Assembly: GCF_014332515.1 (NCBI RefSeq)
Contig: NZ_VFSD01000004.1
Span: 1 to 64,000 of the forward strand
DNA from: Pontibacter beigongshangensis
Lineage (GTDB): Bacteria; Bacteroidota; Bacteroidia; Cytophagales; Hymenobacteraceae
Direction: 5' to 3'
Length of the DNA stretch: 64,000 nucleotides
Below are positions 45,729 through 54,750 of this stretch, piece after piece; position 1 is the stretch's first letter, and each line of letters opens with the position of its first letter. The notes beneath the pieces were generated by a model. That model made no database searches. It was not told where the DNA came from and worked only from the letters and a program-made list of their open reading frames with translations. A program made the position numbers and the translations under genes.

Positions 45729-45862
45729 AGATGCTAGATGCTAGATTTTAGATGTAAGACTTTTGATTTTTAAAGAAACAAAAAACCAAAATTGCATCCT
45801 GACACCTTTTATCCATTATCTCGCATTCTGAATTAAAATCTAAAATCTATTATCTAACATCT
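45729..45862. repeat. AT-rich TAGATG-type inverted-repeat spacer between hisC and hisB
   Basis: Arms 45729-45755 (AGATGCTAGATGCTAG...) and 45836-45862 (...ATTATCTAACATCT) are about 80 per cent complementary; each arm contains internal tandem copies of a 7-base TAGATGC-like unit. Ends at the hisC stop. Confidence 0.65.
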
Positions 45863-46910
45863 ATAATCTAAAAGAAGCCATTGCCTTCAGTAACTTCTGG
45901 TTCTCCTCAAGGGTGCCAACCGAGATGCGGAGACAGCCTTCACAGCCAGGCAGGCTGGATCTATTCCTCACCACAATCCCATTCTCTACCAAGTAATTAT
46001 ACATCCCGTTCGCATCTGTTACTTTAACCAGCAGGAAGTTGGCATCCGATGGGTACACGTGCAGCACAGACTCCAGGCGCGGCAAGGCATGCTTAAGAAG
46101 CTCCCGCTCCTGCACAATCTCCTCGATCATGTAGCGCAGGTCCTCCGATTTCTCCAGCGCCTGCAGCGCCAGTTCCTGGGTTGCCTCGTTGATGTTGTAA
46201 GGCGGCTTTATCTTATCGAGGAGTTGAATAAGCTCTTCTGAGGCAAAAGCTAACCCGAGGCGCAAACCAGCCATGCCCCAGGCTTTGGAGAAAGTCTGCA
46301 GCACCAGCAGGTTCGGAAACTCGTCCAGTCGGGTGATCCAGCTTGGGCTGTCGCAGAAATCAATGTAGGCCTCGTCTACTACCACCACACCGTTAAAACC
46401 TTTCAGGATAGCTTCAATACTCTCCGGATTGATCAGGTTGGCCGTCGGGTTGTTGGGTGAGCAGATAAAGATAAGCTTCGTATTGGGCTTTACCTGTGCC
46501 AGCACCTCCTCCACCGGCACCTGAAAATCGGCAGTGAGTTGCACGGCATCCAACTGCACATCGTTCAGGTTGGCCGACACTTCGTACATGCCGTACGTGG
46601 GCGGCAGGTGCAGCATCACGTCATGGCCCGGCTGGCAGAGCATCCGGAACAGCAGGTCGATGGCCTCATCGCTGCCATTGCCCAGGAAAATCTGGCTGGG
46701 CCGCACGCCTTTCAACTGCGCAATTTTCTGCTTCAGTTTTTTCTGGTGCGGGTCCGGGTAACGGTTGTAGTTGCTGCCTGCCAGGCTGCCAATATTGTTT
46801 TCGTTGGCATCTATAAAAATGCTGGCCGATCCTTTAAACTCGTCGCGTGCGGAAGAATAAGGCTTCATCTTCAGCACATTGGGGCGAACAAGCGACTCCA
46901 GGTTAAACAT
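45861..46910 (-). CDS. hisC: Histidinol-phosphate aminotransferase
   Basis: 349 aa. FIDANENN near the start, FLGNGSDEAIDLLFR, CSPNNPTANL, VVVDEAYIDF, and the PLP lysine in LQTFSKAWGMAGLRLG. Overlaps hisD by 8 bases. Downstream hisB is separated by a 140-base AT-rich inverted-repeat spacer. Confidence 0.97.
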   Translation of the reverse strand: MFNLESLVRPNVLKMKPYSSARDEFKGSASIFIDANENNIGSLAGSNYNRYPDPHQKKLKQKIAQLKGVRPSQIFLGNGSDEAIDLLFRMLCQPGHDVMLHLPPTYGMYEVSANLNDVQLDAVQLTADFQVPVEEVLAQVKPNTKLIFICSPNNPTANLINPESIEAILKGFNGVVVVDEAYIDFCDSPSWITRLDEFPNLLVLQTFSKAWGMAGLRLGLAFASEELIQLLDKIKPPYNINEATQELALQALEKSEDLRYMIEEIVQERELLKHALPRLESVLHVYPSDANFLLVKVTDANGMYNYLVENGIVVRNRSSLPGCEGCLRISVGTLEENQKLLKAMASFRL

Positions 46911-48195
46911 TTGTCACCTCCTTTAATCTGATGCTCACGGCATTTTTGTGGGCCTGCAAGCCTTCTGCTTCGGCCATAACCTCTATAGTATTGCCTATGT
47001 TCTGCAAACCGGCTGGTGTGATATATTGAAATGTTATCTTTTTAACAAAGCTGTCCAACGATACACCGCTGTAAGCGCGGGCGTAGCCGTTGGTGGGCAG
47101 AGTATGGTTCGTGCCTGAAGCATAGTCGCCGGCAGATTCAGGGCTGTAATTTCCCAAAAATACTGAGCCGGCATTGGTAATGCTGTCCAGCACATTCCCG
47201 AACTCCGCGATAGAAAGAATCAGGTGCTCTGGCGCGTACAGGTTAGAGAAACCAATCATTTCGTCTACAGTTTGGAAGAGAATGCCTAAGCTATTTGATA
47301 AGGCCTTCATAGCAAATTCCTTGCGTGGCAGCAACTCCAGCTGTACTTGCAGTTCCTGCTCTACCTTCTCCAGGAATTCAGGTGAATTTGTGAGCACCAC
47401 CACCTGGGAGTCGGCACCGTGCTCGGCCTGCGAGAGCAGGTCTGCCGCCACAAACGCTGGGTTGGCAGAATCGTCAGCGATAACCATAACTTCAGACGGT
47501 CCGGCCGGCAGGTCTATAGCTACGCCATATTTGTTTACCAGTTGCTTGGCCACGGTTACGTACTGGTTGCCTGGGCCAAAAATTTTATCGACGGCTGGCA
47601 CGCTTTCGGTGCCGAAGGCCATGGCAGCAATAGCCTGGGCTCCGCCTGCCTTCACTACCTTGCTGATGCCTAAGATCGAGGCCACATACAAGATGGCCGG
47701 GTGCACCGTGCCATCTGCCGAAGGTGGCGTACAGAGCACCACTTCGGGGCAACCGGCAATGCGCGCCGGAACGCCCAGCATGAGCAGCGTAGAGAACAGC
47801 GGAGCCGTGCCACCAGGTATATAAAGTCCTACCTTACCGATGGCGACACTTTTGCGCCAGCAGGTAACGCCAGGCATGGTTTCCGTCTGCGTTACCGGCT
47901 CGGCCTGCGCCGTATGGAATAGTTGTATATTGCTATAGGCCTGCAGAATAGACTCCTTCAGCTCAATCGACACTTGTGCTTCGGCCGCCTTTATTTCTGC
48001 TGCCGAAACCTGCAGCTCCTGCAGGTTTACTTTGTCATATTTCCGGGCCAGTTCCAGCAAAGCGGCATCTCCCTGCTCCTGCACCAGCCGGAAAGTTTCC
48101 CGGATGCCCGGCTCCAGCTCCTCCAGGTTTTTGGTAGGCCGTGTGGTAAGGTCGGCCCAGGCATCCTGCGCCGGATATGATATTTTGCGCATCAT
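46903..48195 (-). CDS. hisD: Histidinol dehydrogenase
   Basis: 430 aa. VGLYIPGGTAPLFSTLLMLGVPA, GGAQAIAAMAFGTESVPAVDKIFGPGNQYV-type core (split here as GGAQAIAAMAFGTE and KIFGPGNQYV), DLPAGPSEVMVIAD, LLSQAEHGADSQ and late GDYASGTNHTLPT. Zinc enzyme for the last two oxidations to histidine. Overlaps hisG by 4 and hisC by 8 bases. Confidence 0.98.
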   Translation of the reverse strand: MMRKISYPAQDAWADLTTRPTKNLEELEPGIRETFRLVQEQGDAALLELARKYDKVNLQELQVSAAEIKAAEAQVSIELKESILQAYSNIQLFHTAQAEPVTQTETMPGVTCWRKSVAIGKVGLYIPGGTAPLFSTLLMLGVPARIAGCPEVVLCTPPSADGTVHPAILYVASILGISKVVKAGGAQAIAAMAFGTESVPAVDKIFGPGNQYVTVAKQLVNKYGVAIDLPAGPSEVMVIADDSANPAFVAADLLSQAEHGADSQVVVLTNSPEFLEKVEQELQVQLELLPRKEFAMKALSNSLGILFQTVDEMIGFSNLYAPEHLILSIAEFGNVLDSITNAGSVFLGNYSPESAGDYASGTNHTLPTNGYARAYSGVSLDSFVKKITFQYITPAGLQNIGNTIEVMAEAEGLQAHKNAVSIRLKEVTNV

Positions 48196-49043
48196 ACGAT
48201 CATCTTTTCAATTGGCACCACCAGTATTCCCTGCGCACCGGCATCCTTCAGCTTCTCTATAATCTCCCAGAAATCATCTTCGTTTACCACCGAGTGCAGC
48301 GAACTCCATCCTTCTTCGGCAAGGGGCATTACAGTGGGGGCCTTTATTCCAGGAAGCAGCTCGCTTACTGACTCTATCTGGTCGTTTGGCACGTTGAGCA
48401 CAATGTATTTTGCCCGCTGCGCCCGCTGTACGGCATGTACCCTGAAAAGCAGCTTCTCCAGGATCTGTTTCTTCTCCTCGTTCAGGTTGTCGTTGGCGAT
48501 AAGCACTGCCTGCGAACTGAACACACGCTCCACCTCGCGCAGGCCGTTGCTGATAAGCGTGCTGCCGGAGCTCACGATATCGCAGATAGCCTCTGCCAGA
48601 CCAATGCTCGGCGCAATCTCTACCGATCCGCTGATGGTGTGGATCTGAGCCGTCACCCCGTGCCTCGACAGGTACTCCTGCAAAATGTTTGGGTAGGAGG
48701 TGGCAATGTTCTTGCCTTCCAGATCGGAAATGGAGCTGTATTCTTCGGCTTTGGGCACTGCCAGCGACAGGCGGCATTTCGAAAAGCCGAGCTTTTCGAC
48801 GGTCAGCTCCTGCTTTCCTTCCTCTACCAGCACGTTCTCGCCTACAATGCCAATGTCTGCCACGCCATCGGCCACGTAGCCGGGAATGTCATCGTCGCGC
48901 AGGAAAAGTATTTCTAAAGGGAAGTTGGTAGATTCGGTCTTTAACTTTAAAGAGCTGCTGATAAAAGAGATTCCACATTCACGGATCAGGTTAAGCGAAT
49001 CGTCGCTGAGCCTGCCTGACTTTTGGATAGCTATTCGGAGCAT
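48192..49043 (-). CDS. hisG: ATP phosphoribosyltransferase, long form
   Basis: 283 aa with the C-terminal ACT-like regulatory domain (about 210-283), so the long HisG that is feedback-inhibited by histidine without HisZ. LRIAIQKSGRLSDDSLNLI, GIVGENVLVE, SGSVEIAPSIGLAEAICDIVSSG. First enzyme of the pathway. A consensus promoter lies 24 bases upstream, and a His-rich leader ORF lies upstream of that. Confidence 0.97.
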   Translation of the reverse strand: MLRIAIQKSGRLSDDSLNLIRECGISFISSSLKLKTESTNFPLEILFLRDDDIPGYVADGVADIGIVGENVLVEEGKQELTVEKLGFSKCRLSLAVPKAEEYSSISDLEGKNIATSYPNILQEYLSRHGVTAQIHTISGSVEIAPSIGLAEAICDIVSSGSTLISNGLREVERVFSSQAVLIANDNLNEEKKQILEKLLFRVHAVQRAQRAKYIVLNVPNDQIESVSELLPGIKAPTVMPLAEEGWSSLHSVVNEDDFWEIIEKLKDAGAQGILVVPIEKMIV

Positions 49044-49066
49044 TTTTCTGAGAGAATGTTAAGGTA

Positions 49067-49097
49067 CAAAAATAGAGACTGCTTTGCATCCGGCAAA
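49067..49097 (-). promoter_or_regulatory. Consensus promoter directly upstream of hisG
   Basis: On the minus strand TTTG (49097-49094), exactly 19 bases, TATTTTTG (49074-49067). It would start transcription about 15-18 bases before the hisG ATG, downstream of the His leader ORF. Confidence 0.7.
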
Positions 49098-49150
49098 GTA
49101 GAAGGCGGCTAAAAAAAGCCTGACGGGGCGATATATTGATTTTATTCCTC

Positions 49151-49249
49151 TTACGAGGAATGGTGGAAGTGATGATGAGGCGCAACAGAACCACAGGCAG
49201 CAGGCGCTGCAGCAGGAAAAAGGGCTGTATAGATAGTGGCGTTGCTCAT
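49151..49249 (-). CDS. hisL: Candidate His leader peptide upstream of hisG (32 aa)
   Basis: ATG 49249 to TAA 49151, 32 codons, with five His in six codons at 25-30 (PHHHFHHSS). A 7-bp hairpin ATTCCTC-GTAA-GAGGAAT spans the stop codon. A T7 run follows 33 bases later, after CCCCGTCAGGC, but I do not see a strong terminator stem; GCCTG words in the leader could pair with CAGGC. A consensus promoter between this ORF and hisG would bypass it. So it is either an attenuator with a second downstream promoter, or a leader in decline. Confidence 0.55.
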   Translation of the reverse strand: MSNATIYTALFPAAAPAACGSVAPHHHFHHSS

Positions 49250-49257
49250 ATGCGCTG

Positions 49258-49265
49258 CAAAAGTA
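49258..49265 (-). promoter_or_regulatory. Candidate -7 box TACTTTTG of the His leader upstream of hisG
   Basis: 8 bases before the leader ATG; no clear -33 element at the usual distance. The remaining gap up to 49596 shows no other feature. Confidence 0.45.
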
Positions 49266-49596
49266 ACAGAAAATTCGGGAAATGAAAATTTATTTCTGGT
49301 TCTGTTGCCTTTTCTAAGAAATACCTGTCGTTCAGGTTAAGGTTTGGTAAACTTCCCGGAAAAGAGAATACAAAACCAATGAGAGGACACTACATGTGAT
49401 CAATAAAATCTATTGCTGACAAATTATCTTTGTCTGACAGACGTACAACGGATCAATTAACACCCTGGCGCTGCCAGGAAACATAAGTCCTCGAATTATA
49501 TTATTTTGTAATTAAAATTTTATAAATTGTTGGAAATTTAATTTCGCCGAGGTATCTGGCATAATTTTTTCAGTTTACAAGAAGTGAAATTAGCCG

Positions 49597-50478
49597 ATGG
49601 ATAAGAAAATGATAAAGTACCTTTTAAGTCTTTTTATATTGTTCTCAGCTTTGCTGGCAAGCGTTTCTGTGCAGGCGCAATTAAAACTGCCGCAAGCCAG
49701 CCCGGAAGCCTTTGTAAAACAGACGATCGGGTTAACCTCCATTTCCATTCAATATCACGCACCAGGTGTAAAAGGCCGTAAAATATTCGGAAATCTGGTT
49801 CCCTATGGCCAGTTATGGCGCGCAGGTGCTAACGAGGCCACCGTTATTACATTTGAGGATGATGTGTACCTGAACCATGAGCGGGTTCCGGCCGGTTCCT
49901 ACTCCTTCTTTATTCTTCCCGAAAACGAGACAGACTGGAACATTGTACTTAACAAAGACACTACACTTTGGGGGCTTGAAGGCTATAACGAGTTAAATGA
50001 TGTGGCCTACCTGCGGATTACGCCTCAGACAGTAGATTTTCAGGAGACGATGCAGTTCCAGTTTTCGGATATCGGCGCTAACGCCGGCAAACTGCACATG
50101 GTATGGGAAAACTCCAGAATAACCCTGCTGATTGAAACGGAGGTGGAGAAAAAGGCCATCGCCAACATCAGGTCTGCCCTGAAAGAAGCTGATACGGATG
50201 ACTGGTATATCTGGGCTCAAAGCGCTGAATACATGATTCCCCGCAAAGAGTACCACGAGGAGGCGCTTACCTGGATCAATAAATCGATCACCATAAAAGA
50301 GAACTTTTATAACAACTGGGTAAAAGCCCGCCTGTATGCCCAGCACCAGGAGTTTGAGGAAGCCGCCAACCTGACAGCTAAAGCCATGCAGTTGGGAAGC
50401 ACGGAGCCGGAGGCTTATAAAGTGTATGCCAAGGAAATTGAGACCGCTTATAGTGTCTGGAAGAAAAGGAGGTTCTGA
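49597..50478 (+). CDS. DUF2911 family exported protein
   Basis: 293 aa. Signal peptide of about 27 residues (LLASVSVQA-Q). DUF2911 domain at about 28-175 with YHAPGVKGRKIFGNLVPYGQLWRAGANEATVI and PAGSYSFFILP, the marks of this Bacteroidota family. A C-terminal TPR-like part (about 190-290, with repeated YNNWVKARLYAQHQEFEEAANLTAKAM-type helices). Function unknown. Confidence 0.88.
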   Translation: MDKKMIKYLLSLFILFSALLASVSVQAQLKLPQASPEAFVKQTIGLTSISIQYHAPGVKGRKIFGNLVPYGQLWRAGANEATVITFEDDVYLNHERVPAGSYSFFILPENETDWNIVLNKDTTLWGLEGYNELNDVAYLRITPQTVDFQETMQFQFSDIGANAGKLHMVWENSRITLLIETEVEKKAIANIRSALKEADTDDWYIWAQSAEYMIPRKEYHEEALTWINKSITIKENFYNNWVKARLYAQHQEFEEAANLTAKAMQLGSTEPEAYKVYAKEIETAYSVWKKRRF

Positions 50479-50546
50479 CCCTGTAATCCTCACCCAGCCA
50501 GTCGCTTTAACCCTAAAAAGATTCGATTAAAGGCCATCCAGCAGGC

Positions 50547-50595
50547 GCAGCAACAGCAGCAATACCTCTGGAGGCCTTTTTTTATTCAAATAATC
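50547..50595 (-). repeat. Dispersed intergenic element, copy 15
   Basis: GCAGCAACAGCAGC, CCTCTGGAGG, CCTTTTTTTATTCAAATAATC. 69 bases 3' of the DUF2911 gene. Confidence 0.85.
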
Positions 50596-50729
50596 TGACT
50601 CGGATTGTAAGTGGCTGATTCCTAAATTATAGGAAGATTGATGTGAAGTTTAGGAAATGAGTCGCCAGAGCAAGCTTAGCAAACTCTTAACCCTTCATTA
50701 AGGCGAATATCTATAAAAAGCAGTAGAAA

Positions 50730-50760
50730 CCTCCGGAGGGGCATTTTCATTCAAATAATC
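50730..50760 (-). repeat. Dispersed intergenic element, copy 16
   Basis: CCTCCGGAGG, GGCATTTTCATTCAAATAATC. Second same-orientation copy in the 380-base gap between the DUF2911 and M2 peptidase genes. Confidence 0.85.
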
Positions 50761-50858
50761 TCAAAAAGGCCAAACATTTCTCCTCCTGCTGCTCCTGCTC
50801 CTGTTAGATTTTGTAACTTACATTTTCTGAGAAAATAACATCTACTACTTTCTATTTT

Positions 50859-52685
50859 ATGAAAAAAATCATTCTCACCGGCCTCACAGCCGCCATACTC
50901 CTCTCCTGCTCCAGTCAGAAAACAGATACTGCTACAACTGCTGTGGCAACTGAAATAAACGATTGGCAACAGGAGGCGCAGGCATTTCTGGAGGAGTATT
51001 CGGATACGTATCAGAAGCTTTATACAGCCTCAGCAGAGGCGGAATGGGCCTCCAATATTCGAATTGTGGATGGCGACTCTACCAATGCCGTGGCGACACG
51101 CAAGGCTAACGAGGCGTTTGCTGCTTTTACAGGCAGTACCGAAAACATAAAGCAGGCTCGGCAGCTGCTCGAACAGAAAGAGCAGTTAACCAACCTGCAG
51201 GTGCTGCAACTGGAGGAGGTGCTGTATGTTGCCGCCAACAACCCGCAAACGGTGCCGGAGGTGGTAAAGGCGCGCATCAAAGCGGAGACGGAACAGACAG
51301 AGAAACTCTACGGCTTCGACTATAAATTAAACGGAACGCCCGTTACCACCAACGACATTGACCAGATCCTGCGAACGGAGAAGAACGTGCAGAAACGGCT
51401 GGCCGCCTGGGAGGCCAGCAAGGAGGTTGGCAAAGGACTACGGGAAGGTATTCTGAACCTGCGGGACCTTCGGAACCAGACGGTGCAAAGCCTTGGCTAC
51501 GACGACTACTTTACTTACCAGGCCTCCGACTACGGCCTTACCCGGGAAGAAATGATGGACCTGATGCAGCAGCTGAACCAGGAACTCCTGCCCCTGTACC
51601 GGGAACTGCACACCTACGCCCGCTACGAGCTGGCCAAGCAGTATGGTGTAAAAGAGGTGCCCGACATGCTGCCTGCCCATTGGCTGCCTAACCGCTGGGG
51701 CCAGGATTGGAGCGCCATGGTAGAGGTCAAAGGCCTGGACCTGGATGCTGCCCTGAAACCAAAAGGCGATAAGTGGCTGGTGGAGCAGGCGGAGCGGTTC
51801 TATACAAGCCTTGGTTTCCCGGAGCTTCCTGCCTCCTTCTATGAGAAATCGAGCCTGTACCCGCTTCCTCCTGACGCCGGATACAAGAAAAACAACCATG
51901 CCTCCGCCTGGCACATGGACCTGGACAAGGATGTGCGCAGCCTCATGAGCGTAGAGCCGAATGCCGACTGGTACGAAACCACCCACCATGAGCTCGGCCA
52001 CATTTACTACTACATGACCTACACCAACCCCGATGTGCCGGTACTGCTGCGGGGAGGAGCCAACCGAGCCTATCATGAGGCGATGGGAAGTCTGATGGGG
52101 CTGGCCGCTATGCAAAAGCCTTTCCTGACGGAGCTGCAGCTGGTTGATGCCGGGGCCAGTACTGACGAAATCCAGACACTGCTGAAGGAGGCGCTGAGCT
52201 ATGTGGTGTTCATTCCGTTTGCCTCCGGGGTCATGAGCGAGTGGGAGCACGACTTTTATGCCAAAGACCTGCCGGCAGACCAGCTGAATAAACGCTGGTG
52301 GGAACTGGCCCGAAAGTACCAGGGCATGGTGCCCCCAACAGAACGAGGTGAAGCTTTTACAGATGCCACCACCAAAACGCATATCAACGATGATGCCGCT
52401 CAGTATTACGACTATGCCCTGTCTTATATCATCCTGTTCCAGTTGCACGACCACATTGCTAAAAACGTTCTGAAGCAGGACCCGCACGCCACCAATTACT
52501 ATGGCAGCCAAGAGGTGGGCGAGTTTCTGAGAAGCATCATGTACCCCGGAGCCAGCGCCGACTGGCGCCAGATGTTAAAAGACAAAACCGGCGAAGAACT
52601 AAGCGCCCGCGCCATGGTAGCCTACTTTCAACCGCTTATGGACTACCTGAAAGAGCAGAACAAAGGCAGGAAAGCTACTATTTAG
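50859..52685 (+). CDS. M2-family metallopeptidase (angiotensin-converting-enzyme-like peptidyl-dipeptidase), lipoprotein
   Basis: 608 aa. Lipobox LLSC near residue 17-20, so membrane-anchored outside the cytoplasm. Zinc site HHELGHIYYY (HExxH) with the third ligand Glu in YHEAMGSLMGLA about 25 residues later; the late YDYALSYIILFQLHDHI is also M2-like. Removes dipeptides from peptide C-termini. Single gene closed by a strong terminator. Confidence 0.93.
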   Translation: MKKIILTGLTAAILLSCSSQKTDTATTAVATEINDWQQEAQAFLEEYSDTYQKLYTASAEAEWASNIRIVDGDSTNAVATRKANEAFAAFTGSTENIKQARQLLEQKEQLTNLQVLQLEEVLYVAANNPQTVPEVVKARIKAETEQTEKLYGFDYKLNGTPVTTNDIDQILRTEKNVQKRLAAWEASKEVGKGLREGILNLRDLRNQTVQSLGYDDYFTYQASDYGLTREEMMDLMQQLNQELLPLYRELHTYARYELAKQYGVKEVPDMLPAHWLPNRWGQDWSAMVEVKGLDLDAALKPKGDKWLVEQAERFYTSLGFPELPASFYEKSSLYPLPPDAGYKKNNHASAWHMDLDKDVRSLMSVEPNADWYETTHHELGHIYYYMTYTNPDVPVLLRGGANRAYHEAMGSLMGLAAMQKPFLTELQLVDAGASTDEIQTLLKEALSYVVFIPFASGVMSEWEHDFYAKDLPADQLNKRWWELARKYQGMVPPTERGEAFTDATTKTHINDDAAQYYDYALSYIILFQLHDHIAKNVLKQDPHATNYYGSQEVGEFLRSIMYPGASADWRQMLKDKTGEELSARAMVAYFQPLMDYLKEQNKGRKATI

Positions 52686-52776
52686 TTAAGAACACAGAAC
52701 CTCAGACACACCACCTCATCTTCAGAAAGGTCTTAACCTTGAAATCTGATATTGAAATTAAGAGGAGCATTTTGTT

Positions 52777-52827
52777 CGATTAAAAAAAGCAGCATAGGTC
52801 TTTCCCTATGCTGCTTTTTTTTAATCG
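52777..52827 (+). terminator. Terminator of the M2 peptidase gene
   Basis: A 22-bp stem (52777-52798 with 52805-52827, one extra T), core AGCAGCATAGG / CCTATGCTGCT, followed on the 3' side by T8. It is A/T-symmetrical, so it may serve both strands. Confidence 0.85.
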
Positions 52828-52883
52828 AATCTCAATTGTACTAAGTACTTTTAAGCAAAGGTTGCCACACTAAAAGCCGGATC

Positions 52884-52938
52884 AGCAGCCCCAGGAGCAA
52901 CGGTATGCTCCGGAGGTCTGTTTTAATTAGCATAATTC
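52884..52938 (-). repeat. Dispersed intergenic element, copy 17
   Basis: CAGCAGCC, then GCTCCGGAGG, TCTGTTTTAATTAGCATAATT. Between convergent genes. Confidence 0.8.
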
Positions 52939-53053
52939 AGAATGAAGGCTGTGTGCAGCTTCGGAAACCCACGAGCCAAATCCTTCTTGAAAGCACTTCG
53001 TAAATTATCCGTTTATAGAGTCTTGTGTCCTGTATCTGGCGTCGTGGGTCTTT

Positions 53054-53938
53054 TCAGTTACCGAACAGATCAGACGACAGGTAGCGGTCGCCACGGTCGC
53101 AGATGATGCAGACAATGACGCCTTCGTCCAGGGTCTCCATTAATTTAAGAGCTGCTGCTACGGCACCTCCGCTGCTCATGCCGGCAAACACGCCTTCCTC
53201 CCGGGCCAGCCGGCGGGTCATGGCGGTGGCTTCGGCCTGCGACACGTCAATTACCTGATCCACGCGCTCCGGCTCAAAAATTTTAGGCAGGTACTCTTTT
53301 GGCCACCTGCGGATACCGGGGATCTGAGAGCACTCTGTGGGCTGTGTGCCCACAATCTGCACCTGCTGGCTCTTCTCCTTCAGGTAGCGCGAAACACCCA
53401 TTATGGTGCCCGTGGTACCCATGGAAGAAACGAAATGGGTAATGGTGCCATTTGTTTCGTTCCAGATCTCGGGGCCGGTGGTCTGGTAGTGCGCCAGGTA
53501 ATTGTCGGGGTTGGCAAACTGGTTGAGCCCCAGGTATCCGCCCTCCGCCTCTCTGTCCCGCACATAATCGATGGCGGCTTCCATGGAGCCTTCGGCCGGC
53601 GTCAGAATAACTTTGGCACCATAAGCCTCCATGGTCAGCACGCGTTCGCGGGTGGCATTGGCAGGCATCACCAGTTCTATTTCAACGTCAAACATGCGGG
53701 CAATCATGGCCAGTGCAATGCCTGTGTTGCCACTGGTGGCTTCTATGAGCTTCATGCCAGGCTTTAACTCGCCACGGTCCAGGGCGCCTTTTATCATGCC
53801 GTAAGCGGCCCGGTCTTTTACACTGCCGCCCGGGTTGTTGCCTTCCAGCTTGGCCAGCAGTTTCACCTGAGGCCTGGTAGAGATAGTTTTTAGTTCTATG
53901 AGAGGCGTATTGCCTATAGTGTCGAGTAGAGAGGCCAT
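53054..53938 (-). CDS. cysM: Cysteine synthase B (O-acetylserine sulfhydrylase)
   Basis: 294 aa. PLP lysine in GGSVKDRAAYGMI, EATSGNTGIALAMIA, GTTGTIMGVSRYLK, MSSGGAVAAAL, and the late IVCIICDRGDRYLSSDLF, which places it with CysM rather than CysK. Makes cysteine from O-acetylserine (or activated serine) and a sulfur donor. Lone gene; a TAGATTTG -7 box lies at 53994-54001 on the minus strand. Confidence 0.95.
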   Translation of the reverse strand: MASLLDTIGNTPLIELKTISTRPQVKLLAKLEGNNPGGSVKDRAAYGMIKGALDRGELKPGMKLIEATSGNTGIALAMIARMFDVEIELVMPANATRERVLTMEAYGAKVILTPAEGSMEAAIDYVRDREAEGGYLGLNQFANPDNYLAHYQTTGPEIWNETNGTITHFVSSMGTTGTIMGVSRYLKEKSQQVQIVGTQPTECSQIPGIRRWPKEYLPKIFEPERVDQVIDVSQAEATAMTRRLAREEGVFAGMSSGGAVAAALKLMETLDEGVIVCIICDRGDRYLSSDLFGN

Positions 53939-54750
53939 GTTGGTTCGGTTATTATCTTCTATTCAGCCTGGCAATCATTCCAGGTCTTGTTTACAAATCT
54001 ATCATCAGGTGGCACAGGCACCTGCAATTAAGTAAAGGCACAAAAGGTGCAAAACCTTTTTCTGACAATCCGGAAGAAAAGTTTACCTGCAGCCAAAATA
54101 GTAAACCTTTGCCGAATTAGCAGTATCCCAACCCATATTTAAGGAGGCGACTTCTTTGCTGCTTCGCCAAATGAGAACTTCAATATAAAAAATTATGATC
54201 GATAGGCTACCCGGCAGCTTTTCGGGTATTCAACTTTTCTAAGAATCAGATGGGAGGCTTACCAGGCTCCACCGGACCGAAAGTATCTAAGCGGCTTTTC
54301 CTTTTACTCCCGAATGAGCTTTTAAGAGAAAAATGCATTTACTGCACACTAAGATTCCTGTGCCGGCAATGGAGCTGGTGCCGGAACCTCTGAATAACAG
54401 AAGAAGCCACAACAGCAGCTGCAGAGAGCTCCGGTGGGCTATTTTCATTCAAATAATTGCTTGTTGTTGGTTGTGGCTAAACCACGCGGCCGTTAACACC
54501 TGGATTACATTCCGTTGATAATCAGACGTTTTAAATAAATTTTCTTCCTAACTTAAAAATATTTTTAAAAATTGTCACATTCATTATTCAAGTTCCTACA
54601 ATATTTTTATTTTTGATGTTTCCGAGTACCCTCTCTTTATTTTTCAATGAGATAATTGGCAAATGATTTCCTGCATCAGCTGCAGAAAAGAGGTGTGCTG
54701 GAAATTTTTGATGTACCTGCTTTAATTCTATAATCATCATCATTTAGCCC
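53939..54750. other. Long divergent intergenic region
   Basis: 812 bases with no credible gene. It holds a cysM -7-like box (CAAATCTA at 53994-54001 on plus) and dispersed element copy 18. The stretch 54530-54720 is very AT-rich, likely promoter DNA of the next gene. Confidence 0.5.
54414..54458 (-). repeat. Dispersed intergenic element, copy 18
   Basis: AGCAGCTGCAG, GAGCTCCGGTGGG, CTATTTTCATTCAAATAATT. The only copy lying between divergent genes. Confidence 0.8.

Noticed and set aside
48991..49194. 67-aa minus-strand open frame overlapping the hisG start
   Set aside because: Overlaps hisG in another frame and lacks family features; the His-rich leader frame is the more meaningful reading here.
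51438..52511. 357-aa minus-strand open frame
   Set aside because: Opposite the M2 peptidase gene; no recognisable content.
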